Shown: positions 9,701 through 19,366 of the stretch, piece by piece
How positions within the stretch are numbered: the first letter of the stretch is position 1
How the letters are laid out: each line of letters starts with the position of its first letter
Assembly: GCA_031216915.1 (NCBI GenBank)
Contig: CM062290.1
Span: 260,128,291 to 260,192,290 of the forward strand
Direction: 5' to 3'
Length of the DNA stretch: 64,000 nt
DNA from: Pictodentalium vernedei
Taxonomy: Eukaryota; Mollusca; Scaphopoda; Dentaliida; Dentaliidae
Made by a program: the position numbers and the translations under genes
Notes under the pieces: model-generated
The model's input: only the letters and a program-made list of their open reading frames with translations
Told to the model about the DNA's origin: nothing
Database searches by the model: none

Positions 9701-10554
9701 TTGGTGTGCAAAACCTGGACCAACACAGTTCATTCCTCTGTGGAACTTAAAACAAAATCCTATGGTATTTGCTTGCGAACCTGACAATTTTTGGTGACTG
9801 ATACGTTGTTCCTAATGGCAAACCCTTGATTTTAAGCCCCAGATAATCCTTTGCCATTAGCCATAGCTTTGAGATACAATTCCCAGTGAACAGAAGAGTC
9901 CCATGGAAGAGCAGGGTTCGTTTGTTTCAGCAGTCAGAAGTTACGATCATAATAAGACCAATCATAACCTGTTTTAGACAGATTTGTAATGGTAGACTGA
10001 TATTGAAGCAGATTTTGAATTTGATTTGGAAATTTCTCCACATAAATTGAAAAGAAAATTTCTAATGCTGGAAACTGTTGGGATAGAGAAGTAATGTTTT
10101 CAGGAGTTTTTGGAACCCAGAGCAATGAAGGAACACTTCCCGATCCCCGAACAGACATAGTGTATGACCCATCCTGATCTTGATGAGGAAGAAGGGAGAC
10201 CAAATTTATGAACTCATTAGCCCAAATTTGCCCTTTTAATTTAGGAGAGACATGTAATGCTAGAGGAATAGTTGAAGTGACAAATTCTGTACCTATGGTG
10301 GTATGAGGTTGACTGATGATGGTCTGGGCAAGAGGATTCAAAGTTGGTATCTCACATGCTGATGAAATGGCACCAGAAGACTGACCTCCTGACTCCCCGG
10401 TTGACTGCAGTGCAGTTTTAACTGCCTCAGCAATGGCTTGCTTTCTCACTGTTGCATTTGTGGCAGTCATAACAGTTAAAGATTGATGAGTTGCCATCCT
10501 CAAAAATTGCACTGTATTGCCCAGAATGAGTTCTCTCCTCTCCTGCAATCTCAT
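9519..10554 (-). pseudogene. Gag-like region, C-terminal part with Cys/His knuckle
   Basis: The upstream frame (9934-10554) contains KGQIWANEFINLVSLLP, a Ser-rich stretch and KFPNQIQNLLQYQSTI followed by YDWSYYDRNF. This pattern, an acidic-aromatic WANEF segment then a Trp-x-x-Tyr-Asp end, occurs upstream of RT in DIRS/Ngaro polyproteins. After a gap it continues around 9700-9780 with FCFKFHRGMNCVGPGFAHQC, then in the next frame FYCPQEHSAIWC, together a likely zinc knuckle region. At least three frame changes lie between 10554 and 9519. The role (RNA or particle binding) is inferred from position. Confidence 0.6.
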
Positions 10555-10744
10555 GTCTACCTGTTGGCAATGAATGAGTGTTCTGGACTGGCTATGATAT
10601 CAGTAAGTCCGATGAAGTAAAAGCTGTTGGATCCAAACCTTGTCTTGGAAGTTGCATAGAAGTAATTGATGTACTAGATGCAGGAGCCAACATTCAAGGT
10701 ACAAAAGTGGAATGACCCGATGGTGAACACTTGAGTAGTCTGAG

Positions 10745-11505
10745 TTACAGGCAAGGATTGAAGAAGAAATGACTGCTTGGTTGTGATGCAGGTACCAGCT
10801 GGGTCCCTATTGTGGAATTGATAGGATATGGACATATGTCTCTGTGAGAAGTATCTACTGAGGTTTGTTGAGTCAATGGAGAACTCTGAGTAGTGGAGAC
10901 AGGATTTACTTTGAGTATGGTACCAACAGTTGTAGAACTAGAGGAGTCATTGCTGTTTATTTGTATGTGACTAATAGGAACATGATGCTGTGAAGTGTCA
11001 CACAGTCCACGTGGGAACCCTGAGAAGTGAAGCAATGCTTGTTTACTGTGGTAAACAAGCTCTCTTTCACGGCTAAAATAGGACCCAGTCACTAATGCTG
11101 GGGGTGCGATTCCTCTAAAATAGGCAACATGGGGTATAAACGATTGACTGACCTTAACTTTATCTCCATGTTGTGGTCATGGTTAGCCATTGTGCAGAAG
11201 TATGTGACCTTAAACACCAATAAAGAAATAAAGAAATAAATAAATAAATATGAAGTGTCACACGTGGGGAACATGAATAGCAGATCCAGACGAAAAGGTT
11301 CACGGTTGTATTTCGATAATAGGCTCCTGTGTATTGGATGATTGTACAGTTTATGATGAGCTCCCCATATCAGTACCCATTCGAATGGAAGAATATAGGC
11401 CTGATACACAAACTTGGGTTTTAACTCTTCTGTTCTGGATGGTGTCGATTGAGGTGTGGAAACACGAGGAATGCTCTGCCTATTTGAACATGATGTTTGA
11501 AACAT
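10745..11505 (-). pseudogene. Gag-like N-terminal region, low similarity
   Basis: Two Ser/Thr/Pro-rich minus frames (11092-11505 and 10745-11092) precede the recognised gag segment. They contain SIPRVSTPQSTPSRTEELK and WVLIWGAHHKLYNHP but no motif I can assign. The boundary between the frames is artificial, because a 247-bp SINE occupies 11004-11250. Sequence on either side may have been one reading frame. Confidence 0.35.
11004..11250 (+). mobile_element. SINE-B copy with 13-bp target duplication
   Basis: TGAAGTGTCACAC flanks it at 10991-11003 and 11251-11263, an exact 13-bp duplication. The head has AACCCTGAGAAGTGAAGCAA and TAAAATAGGACCCAGTCACT. The tail has GCCATTGTGCAGAAGTATGTG and ACACCAATAAAGAAATAAAG. 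The perfect duplication marks it as younger than the host retroelement. Confidence 0.85.
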
Positions 11506-12202
11506 GGAGGATAAATCATCTAACAGCCCAAGCGATCCCTAAGGCATGCTGAAAAATAGAAATTTCCCCATAGAAAATCAAAGCAATAAGGATATTGTAT
11601 ACAGAAAGCATTACCCTCAATACACAAACTAAGGCCACCCCCACCCACCCCTATAAAACATGATGCCACAAATACTTGCACATCAATTAATATCGCACAG
11701 CGATAAACAAAATCACATACATGATAAAACGATCCCACAATCAAGGGGACTACAAGGGTACCACAAACAGACGACCTCAATAGCACTACATACATTCGCC
11801 ACACAGACGTCCCCCACACCCCAGGGATTGCTGTAAATGAAATGTAAACACATACTATTGAAAAGAATAAAACTAGTGAATTTCAGAAAACCAAGTTGGT
11901 AAAATAATTTACCGAAAACCAAATTACATTTAATGGGCCCAGATGAAACTGGGTTGAATAAACTTTGAAAACCAAGCCTGGTACTCCATAGTAACCTTTG
12001 ACTGGCCTAAGAGCTATCCACAACCATATTAACGCCAATCCCTGAGGCCGAGACCACCCATATGGCGAAAATAAATCTGTATTCCAACAGAAGACCAAAA
12101 AGAAAAACGTTATTGGAGACAGGTGGAAGGGCATACAAACCAAATCTGGAGAACATAAAAATGCTCACACTAATAATTATCGCGTGTGTATTAATAAAAT
12201 AA
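11506..12202. other. Interior of the retroelement without recognised domain
   Basis: AC-rich plus-strand sequence (ACCCCCACCCACCCC near 11640) with several short minus frames. None carries a motif I recognise. It separates the SGNH-like ORF from the gag-like region and may be inter-ORF sequence or a further insertion. Confidence 0.5.
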
Positions 12203-13047
12203 TTAGGACAGGTTATTGAGATAATATAATATACTGCCACGAATATTTTGAGAGTACTTCTTCAACCCTGTGGAAGTGAAATGAATCCCATTGGACAAAT
12301 GCTTGAAAGTGTTGGGATAAAACCTGCTGTGCAGCCAAAACTTTATATTGGGAGATGACGCCGGCAACACTTCTTCCAGAAATTTATTGATCATGGTCAC
12401 ATCCTTACAGTATTCTTCAAAGGACAGAAAACGGCCACTTGACGGTTGACTGACAAGAGGGAAAAGTTGACAAACAAAAGCCTTGTCAACTCCCCTCTGC
12501 TTTAAAATAGTATCTGCAAGGTCATCGATACTTTTCCCTAAAGTCAGAGCTTGACGCATGCCATTACCTCCAACATGCAATATTACAGGCTGTGGTTGAA
12601 AACGCACTATAAAGTGAAAGGCATATTCACCGAAATTGGTGATGAATCTGCAAGGTCATCGATATTTTTCCCCAAAGTCAAAGCTTGACGCATACCATTA
12701 TCTCCAACATGCGATATTACAAGCTGTGGTTGAAAACGCACTATAAAGTGAAAGGCATATTCACCGAAATTGGTGATGAATGCACCAGACTTACCAACAA
12801 CACAATATATGACTTTTCGAGCTCTGTGTGTTGTCAACTCCATGTCCGGTGCTAGATCCAAATCCAAATGGGCATTAATATTCAAAAATCGCGCAAGATG
12901 TGTAATCAATGAATGGTCAGAAATTAAGACCTTAATCGTTGATACTTTTGACATCTTATAAAAGACTGGCCGACAGGGAATAAAACTAAATACAAACGTT
13001 GGTAAATCCATCAAATAATTGAAAGGAATTGTCGATTTTCTTTTCAC
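12203..13047 (-). pseudogene. SGNH/GDSL hydrolase-like ORF of the retroelement
   Basis: The first frame (13047 downward) has KVLISDHSLITHLARFL where block I of SGNH hydrolases carries the nucleophile Ser; here it reads Ser-Asp-His-Ser rather than Gly-Asp-Ser. VVGKSGAFI then fits block II, and the Gly-Asn block III (VILHVGGNGMRQALTLG, with GGN) is clear. After LFPLVSQPSSG and LPASSPNIKFWLHS comes SNGIHFTSTGLKKYSQNI, the block V position where Asp-x-x-His is expected; the His is kept and the Asp is Asn. SGNH esterase domains are known in ORF1 of CR1/L2 LINEs and have been reported in some YR retroelements. A 134-bp tandem duplication (12514-12781) shifts the frame in the middle. Catalysis is unlikely. 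Confidence 0.65.
12514..12781. repeat. 134-bp tandem duplication inside the SGNH-like ORF
   Basis: 12514-12647 and 12648-12781 are near-identical (both begin CTGCAAGGTCATCGATA and end CCGAAATTGGTGATGAAT) with about nine differences. 134 is not a multiple of three, so the duplication breaks the reading frame and repeats the GGN block (VGDNGMRQALTLGKNID and VGGNGMRQALTLGKSID). Confidence 0.9.
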
Positions 13048-13155
13048 TCCCTACAACTCCTGTCCGTGAATGAGCAAGAAAGCTTTGATGATCATGTGAT
13101 CTTAAACACTGTCAAATTTTATTGGCTGTGCATGAAGTATGAAATTCACTTTGAT
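13034..13155 (-). repeat. 5' terminal direct repeat of the Ngaro-like element
   Basis: Pairs with 6261-6382 in the same orientation. It overlaps the first codons of the SGNH-like ORF by 14 bases, so that ORF starts almost at the element's 5' end. Confidence 0.8.
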
Positions 13156-13363
13156 TTCTTGGGTGACTGATTGCCTTGATCTCGTGCTGCATAACCAACT
13201 GCATTGACTAACAGCATTGCTGATTTGTTTAAAATAATTATCACATCCTTTAACCCTTAACTGAGATTTCCCAAGGAAAATTATTGCGGCATAAAATTAA
13301 CCATCATTCTTCTGGTTTTGCATTTGGCATAGAATAGACAACATAGATGGAAAAAGAGAGGAG

Positions 13364-14953
13364 TTATTAGCTCACTTGACATTCAGTCAGGAGAGCTATA
13401 ATGATCACTCACCGTCCGTCGTCGTCCATCGTCTGTGAACATGGTGTTTGCGTCTTCTCCTCCTAAAACACTGAACCAATTTAATTGATATTTGAGATAA
13501 TAGTCTGTTATAACATCGCAATTTGATTTTGTTCAAATCAAGTTGCCTCGCCCCTTGGTAGGGCCACGTCCAAAAAGTGTGCTTAAATCTTAAAAAATCT
13601 TCTTCTCATGAACCAGCAGTAGCAGAGACTTGATATTAGGTGTGCAGCTTCCTTTTGAGGTGTAGACTCAGATTTGTTCAAGAGAAGTTTTTGGGCCTTT
13701 ATTTGCCGTCGTTATGGGAGGGGCAAGAATTTTTGTGCCTCCCAAAATTTCTATTTTCCAAACCGAGAGGCAGATTTTAACCAAATTTGATATGAGGGCT
13801 TATCGGGTCATAAGTTCTTAATTTATGCCCAAATTTGTTTTCCCGTCGCCCCATGGGAACCGCAGGAACTTAAAATAGGAAAAAATTAAAACGCCCATAT
13901 CTCCAAAACTACACGGCATTGAGAATTCTTGTTTGGTGTGAAGCTTCCTTAGGACCAACAGGATGGAATGGTAAAAAAAAAGTGCTATCGGTTTTATCAT
14001 GGTGTACATTTTGGGGACTTTGAAAAAGTGCTGAGTCAGCATTTTTCAACACTGTGGGTAATGGGAAAAACATGCAAGACTACTTTTCTCCCAAACCACT
14101 GCTCCAAAAGCTTTCAAATTTCACATGTAACATCTTTGGAAGATTATTTCATATGTTTATTGAAATCAAATCCCTGGGTCCATATTTGGGCTCTCTATGG
14201 CAGATTAAATGTTAAAATTTGTGCAGTATGAGGAATATTCTTTAAAAATCTTCTTCTTCAGATCTACCAATAAGAATCTTTTGATATTTGGTATGCAGCA
14301 TCCTTAGGGAGGTGAGATTCAAGTTTGCAAGCCAAGTCCCGGGGTTCATATTTAGGCTGAAAATTTGGGGTCCTAGTCCGGACTTATAAATTTTGGACCA
14401 AAATCCAGAAATTAGTTGTTTGGTTTTTTATGCGTTTTGGTAAATTTTTAGACAATTTTTTTTTTTTTTTTTACTCTGAAAATTTGGAGTCAGGGTGGGA
14501 CTTAGAAATTTTGGACCAAAATCAGGGAATGATTTTTTTGTTTTTATGCATTTTGGTCAATTTTAAGACAAAAAAAATTTTTTCTTTTACCATAAAAATT
14601 TGGGCCAAAATCTGGAAATTAGTTTTTTGGTTTTTTATGCGTTTTGGTCAATTTTAAGAAGAAGAAAAAAAATATTAGTCTGAAAATATTTTGTTTGGGA
14701 CTTCGAAAATTTCCAAACAAAAATAAAAAAAAATCTGTTTTTTATGCGTTTATCTCAATTTTGGGACGTAAAAGTGCAGGAACAGAAAATAGATGGAAAA
14801 TTCTGTGTATTGTGTGGGCACAGTCGCTTCATCTACTTGGTATATGCTTTTTTTAGGAGGAGCGTATGCAGGTTATTCAAGTCAAGTCCCTGGTTTGATA
14901 TTTAGACTACCATGTCAAATGAGCACCCTCAGGCCCCCTGGGGCCTCTTGTTG
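13364..14953 (+). mobile_element. TTTTTAGCTCAC-type tandem-array element (copy 2)
   Basis: The head TTATTAGCTCACTTGAC, the CCGTCCGTCGTCGTCC stretch and the body (CATGAACCAGCAGTAGCAGA, GAGGTGTAGACTCA) align with copy 1 at 93-2287. The tail CAGGCCCCCTGGGGCCTCTTG matches too. The tandem core is shorter and replaced from about 14360 by four irregular ~90-130 bp AT-rich units (GAAATTTTGGACCAAAATC, TTTTTATGCGTTTTGGT). Confidence 0.7.
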
Positions 14954-15443
14954 AAAGTTATGTTTTCTCATTGTTACAGCATTGCTTGAAGGAAGACTTC
15001 TTGGAAATCATTTTTGCTACTTGTAAAATTCGTACTTCACTGATCCTCATTCTCAAGAGTTGATTTAGTATTTTTTATGGGTTCATTGAAAGATTATCAT
15101 ATATATGGTTTAAAATCTATGTTCACTACTTTAATATGATTCTGTTAATATTAGCTGAAATTTATATAAACTTATTAAACTTATTCAGGAACATTTAACT
15201 AACCCACAGCACATTCCAGTAGTCAAGGTGATGTATATTTCCACTCCACAGATTAGTTCTAACTGTCATAAACACAGCCTAATTGATGTATTTCTAAATT
15301 TTTGATTTAAATCGATGATTTAAAAAACAAAAATCATGGATTTAAATCATGATTTAAATCAATGATTTAAATAAAAAATTTACAAATTGTGAAGAATATT
15401 TTCAAACAACTTAGGAATGAACTGAAACAAGGTGGAATGCATG
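14954..15443. other. No gene; palindromic GATTTAAATC cluster at 15300-15372
   Basis: Mostly unassigned AT-rich sequence. At 15300-15372 GATTTAAATCGATGATTTAA and its inverse alternate to form a strongly self-complementary stretch, probably a hAT-type terminal remnant. Nothing else is recognised. Confidence 0.45.
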
Positions 15444-15619
15444 TTAACCCTTTACCCAACGTAATGGCCAATACCGGCCAGTGCTATTCTAAAAAATCGT
15501 CAATTAATTTTCATTATTGTCCCTTGAGTGCAACAAAGTGCCATCTGCATCCTAAAGCCTTGCAGGTGGCACCTTGATGCATTCAAGGGACAGTATGCCT
15601 TTCTTTGGGAAAGGGTTTG
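15444..15619. mobile_element. TTAA hairpin MITE with alternative centre
   Basis: The left end TTAACCCTTTACCCAACGTA and its GGCCAATACCGGCCAG subterminal belong to the common MITE family. The centre (15518-15592) is a different hairpin, TGTCCCTTGA..TCAAGGGACA. The right end is eroded (TTTGGGAAAGGGTTTGG). A related centre sits at 38283-38348. Confidence 0.6.
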
Positions 15620-15803
15620 GGGCCCATGCCATTGGGAAAATTTATTTATGTCATGAGATCTCCAATTGAGAATCTGTTTTCGATGGGAAGAAACATACAA
15701 AGAATAAGAAATTTTACATTTGAATTGAATGAAAAATATTAGGGCCATTACGCATGTATACTACAAGTAAGTTTTACAACAAATAGTCACATTGAATCAT
15801 GTT

Positions 15804-15820
15804 CACCCCCCCCCCCCCCC
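15804..15820. repeat. Poly-C tract
   Basis: An uninterrupted run of about 14 C in otherwise AT-rich DNA; others are near 28260, 29571, 52229, 52598, 52719 and 57945. No gene lies in 15620-15921. Confidence 0.8.
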
Positions 15821-15921
15821 AGTCTTTGTAGTTCCTATCAAACTGTTCTTATACTATTAAAGAAGCACTTGTCATTTACCTTTGAATTCAGACACTTTCT
15901 AAGCTTTGTTTGGAAAACAAT

Positions 15922-16164
15922 TTAACCCTTTACCCAACGTAACAGCCAAAATCGGCCAGCGCTATTCTAAAAAATCGTCAATTAATTTTCAAAATATTTT
16001 CATTTTTTGTCTCAAAAACATAGGTTATGACCCCTCATTGGAATGAGCTCGTTCCAACGAGGGGTCATAACCTATGTTTTTGAGACAAAAAATGAAAAAA
16101 ATTTAGTTATTCAAGAATTCTTTTTGCAAGTGTCTTCTGCTTTTCATGTTAGGTAAAGGGTTAA
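15922..16164. mobile_element. TTAA hairpin MITE, common family, full copy
   Basis: TTAACCCTTTACCCAACGTA at the left mirrors TAGGTAAAGGGTTAA at the right. The GGCCAAAATCGGCCAG subterminal and the long central palindrome (ATAGGTTATGACCCCTCATT, GGAATGAGCTCGTTCC) are intact. Non-coding. TTAA target and CCCTTT start fit the piggyBac superfamily. Confidence 0.8.
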
Positions 16165-16232
16165 TACACAATTGGTGTCCTGAACTGGGTAGTCACTTGT
16201 CCTTTGAAAACCAATTGTGCACAGTGTATTAA
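16161..16232. repeat. 72-bp TTAA-bounded mini-hairpin sharing a TTAA
   Basis: TTAATACACAATTGGT pairs with ACCAATTGTG..GTATTAA. Its left TTAA (16161-16164) is also the right TTAA of the preceding MITE, so the two are chained. Confidence 0.55.
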
Positions 16233-16819
16233 ATTTGTGTTCAAGTGGGGATTGAGATCGGGAAATTTGGGGTTGAGAATTGGGAAACATCATGCCTATA
16301 TGCCATTGGAAAAGGGGGCCCATATTTGACCCCTGTGGACATCCAAAGAAATCCCTGTTTTATATAGGCTGCAATTATTTTGATTTGAGCTGTATTGTAC
16401 TAACTCAATTTTCATCGACAGTTCTACAGATATCCGAAGAAGGAAAAATCTATGGTTTCTCACTGTTTCAGCCGGCTTTTGTTGTGAGCATTATATCCTT
16501 TATGAAGCTTCACAATTTTATCATTTCCAAAGAAACGAGATCTGATTGAATTTAAAATTACGACTGAAAGTTGCATAGGCACTATATCTCATCAACAAAC
16601 ATGAACAATATCCATTATTGGGGATGGCTCCAGTATTGATTTGATGTCTTCTCTTGGATGAAAACTAAACCGTCAAGACAAAGTTCTTTAAAAAGTCAGT
16701 GTATATTGGTACTCTAAGCCAAGCCTGAAATGTAGAATGTGATGTAAAAACCCCACTTATATTTAAATAATATATATATTATGTTGTGTGAGTGTAGAGT
16801 TTTTTGCAGCTTGTCAACC
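16233..16819. other. No feature recognised
   Basis: AT-rich sequence with one short frame (16280-16549, 89 codons) that shows no motif or compositional sign of coding. Confidence 0.45.
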
Positions 16820-16995
16820 CTTTGCCTAACAAGTTCTGCTTTACTGGTAAAATATAGAACCCTGTTAATTGGTTGGGGTGGAAGTCTGTAAAGTGAGCAG
16901 GTAAAAATGTTTGGGTAATCTTTACTTCATACCTATGTTGTGTTCATGATATAGTCAAAAATGCTGAAAGTGACCTTAAACATAACTAAAATTTT
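16820..16995 (+). mobile_element. Diverged SINE-B copy
   Basis: CTGCTTTACTGGTAAAATAT, GGTGGAAGTCTGTAAAGTGA and the tail GAAAGTGACCTTAAACATAA follow the SINE-B order, but with many differences and no A-rich end. Confidence 0.5.
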
Positions 16996-17206
16996 AAATA
17001 GATTAATTTCCATCTTTTAAGCACATTACTATTGACATGTTCCTTGCAATAATCCCCACTGTCCCAATTAGTTGGTTAAAATCCATATCGTCTTTTGATA
17101 AAGTTTCTCCTAGGCTGTTTCTGATACAGCTTTTGCTGTCATGGCACCAAAATTATGGAACGTTCTGCCAAATGCAATAAAAGTTTACCCCATCAATTTT
17201 AGGCTT

Positions 17207-17214
17207 TATTATTA

Positions 17215-17286
<72 letters not shown>
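17207..17286. repeat. (ATT)n microsatellite, ~80 bp
   Basis: About 25 uninterrupted ATT repeats. Flanks are unique. Confidence 0.95.
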
Positions 17287-18073
17287 TACGTAAATAATGA
17301 CTGATTTTTTTCATTGGAATAGAAATCTCATCCCACTTTTAACTTTCCTCCCTGGCCAGCTATATAGTGTTTCTTTTTGAACTGATAAAATAGGAAGGTA
17401 ATATTATGTTTATGAATATTTGTGGACTTTTGAAACAGTTATCAACAGCATTTTAAAATATATGAAGTTGTCCATGGAATGAAATAATAAGTTTTGGGTT
17501 TCCTGATCACCTTATCTCACAGTACTGTGATCACAAAAGCAGTGAATTTTGACTGGATCATGACTGGGTCACAATCTAGTCAAAATTATCTTTCTTCTTT
17601 TTTCCCCACCATATATAGAATCTTACCCATTGGAAAAAAAGTGTGAGAACATTGATTCTGAGAACCTATTTTCATTTGTTTCTCTTGATTTGGTATTCAT
17701 TTTGCAGTATTTTACTTATAAAAATCTCGACCTATGGTGTGCAAGTATTTGGGATCCAGTTGTGATCACATCAAGAAAAGTAGCACTTTTATGATCATAC
17801 ATACTGTACCTCTCACTCTTCTTTCAGACTTGAATATCTGAAACTTGGTCACTTATCAACAGTCATTATGTAGTGTTCTACAACACTATTTCTTCAGGAG
17901 GCTGTCGTTTAGCCAATGAACTGCCCACTTGTCTTTTTGTCTTTGATCTAAAAGGATGGGCATAAGTTTGTACGATGCAACTGAAAACTTCTGTTTGTTT
18001 CATCAGTAATTATTCATGGAAACCTGTGGAAAAGCTGAAACTGAAAAGGTACCAACAATGGGCTAAATTTGTC
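17287..18073. other. No gene recognised
   Basis: AT-rich sequence with only weak local hairpins (for example ATTTTGACTGG..CTAGTCAAAAT near 17547-17586, and TAGTGTTCTACAACACTA at 17871-17888). Confidence 0.45.
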
Positions 18074-18293
18074 TTAACCCTTTACCTAACATAGTGGCCA
18101 AAAATGGCCAGAAAATTAACCAGATTAAGCCTGAAATATATTGGAAGTTTCTCAATAAAACCATACAAATATGGATATCATAAGAACCAGCTCATCATAA
18201 TTATTGGTATGGTGTTATTGAAAAATTTTTAAATTTGTTTTCGAAAGATGTGAAATTTAATTTTTTAAAAATACTGCATTAGGTAAAGGTTAA
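18074..18293. mobile_element. TTAA MITE, common ends, no central hairpin
   Basis: TTAACCCTTTACCTAACATA and ATTAGGTAAAGGTTAA are the ends. The subterminal GGCCAAAAATGGCCAG is kept. The interior lacks the GAGCTC palindrome of the full copies. Confidence 0.65.
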
Positions 18294-18350
18294 TGTCTAT
18301 GTTGTGGTCATGGTATGGCCAAAGATGTTGAAAGTGACCTTAAACCTCAA

Positions 18351-18401
<51 letters not shown>

Positions 18402-18402
18402 A
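18294..18402 (+). mobile_element. SINE tail fragment with (AAAT)n end
   Basis: ATGTTGTGGTCATGGTATGG and GAAAGTGACCTTAAACC lead into about 13 AAAT repeats. The upstream part of this SINE is cut by the MITE at 18074-18293. Confidence 0.65.
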
Positions 18403-18420
18403 ATCTCATGCAGGATTACA

Positions 18421-18500
18421 TTGAATAGAATAGAATACTTTATTGTGCGACCATAGTTTACAAATGGTAAGGCATTACAAAAACTATCATATTAAGCAAC
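18421..18500 (-). repeat. Retroposon 3'-end fragment (GAATA tail)
   Basis: TTGAATAGAATAGAATACTT followed by TATTGTGCGACCATAGTTTA; form and orientation resemble the ends at 5283 and 27260. Confidence 0.35.
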
Positions 18501-18539
18501 ACAGAAAATAAACTATAAAAGGACTGATTCTGCAGTGGC

Positions 18540-18785
18540 TTAACTCTTCGAAGCCGGGGAATCAGAATGAATTTATTGAACATGACATTCCGCGAAAAAT
18601 GTACAGTAAAGCAGGTGCTTCTAGTCAAGTGTCGTCTGCCTACTCAGGCAGACGACACTTGATAGAAGCACCTGCTCAGTGTTTATTCTCCCCCAGCCCA
18701 AAGATAGCCGAACTGTCACAGCCAGATTTCCTGCTGTATTACATCACAGGCAAGAAAAACTCGACTCCTGGCTTCTAAGAGTTAA
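18540..18785. mobile_element. TTAA hairpin MITE, TTAACTCTTCGAAGCC family
   Basis: Ends TTAACTCTTCGAAGCC and GGCTTCTAAGAGTTAA. The central hairpin 18611-18675 has ~30-bp arms (GCAGGTGCTTCTA..TAGAAGCACCTGC) with one bulged G. Its ends are unlike the CCCTTTACCC family. Confidence 0.7.
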
Positions 18786-19366
18786 ACACTGCCGCATATC
18801 AGACAGGCACACACACATCCTCACAGAAACATACTCGCATGCCCACTGTCTGCCTAACAATCATATATATACATTTATACCATTGTATTAAGTTAAGTTG
18901 TTAACAGTCCCTGTGCAAATTTCCACAAAAACTGGGTAAACAAACAGCCCATAACAGCGTCAAATTCCTGAAGAGAATTAGACTGGTGGCCTGAGAGCTT
19001 GGTAGAATAGGTCTAAAAATTGGCAGTATTAACAGGTCAGATATCTACTAAAACAATGCCAAATGGTTTGGTGTTGGATGTTTTGTATGGGCTTAACAAG
19101 GTTATTCAGTTGAGTCCTGTAGGTTCATATTTGAGCACAATTCTGAAGTTCAGATTCCACAACTAGAAGGGTTCTAAGTTTCTATTATCTTTGAAATAGA
19201 CATAAGTTATTAATTGAAAATAGTTGAATCCTACACCTTTTGTAACATGTAACCAACTACCACTGCATTTTTGTAGCCTTAGTGTATATTTTCATGTAGT
19301 GTGTGATATGGCTGCGTATCAACTATTATCATGCCACCTGTTTAATTTGACCAATCAACATGCTCG
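18786..19366. other. Mostly unassigned; one decayed array unit at 19046-19165
   Basis: 19046-19165 (GCCAAATGGTTTGGTG, GGTTCATATTTGAGCAC, AAGTTCAGATTCC) resembles a unit of the 780-2215 array. CCTACACCTTTTGTAACATG at 19229-19320 matches 36407-36490. No coding frame is credible. Confidence 0.45.

Larger units (their letters stand above)
6261..13155 (-). mobile_element. Decayed Ngaro/DIRS-type tyrosine-recombinase retroelement with SGNH-like ORF
   Basis: A 6.9-kb minus-strand unit is bounded by 122-bp direct repeats (13034-13155 and 6261-6382). In transcription order it shows an SGNH-hydrolase-like ORF, a gag-like region with a Cys/His knuckle, reverse transcriptase, RNase H in two pieces and the N-terminal domain of a tyrosine recombinase. 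RT, RNase H and YR in that order with direct rather than inverted terminal repeats fits the Ngaro branch. Frameshifts, stop codons, a 134-bp internal duplication and insertions at 11004-11250, about 8246-8425 and 7316-8157 show it is dead. The exact outer limits and the split A-B repeat pattern of Ngaro cannot be confirmed by eye. Confidence 0.72.
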
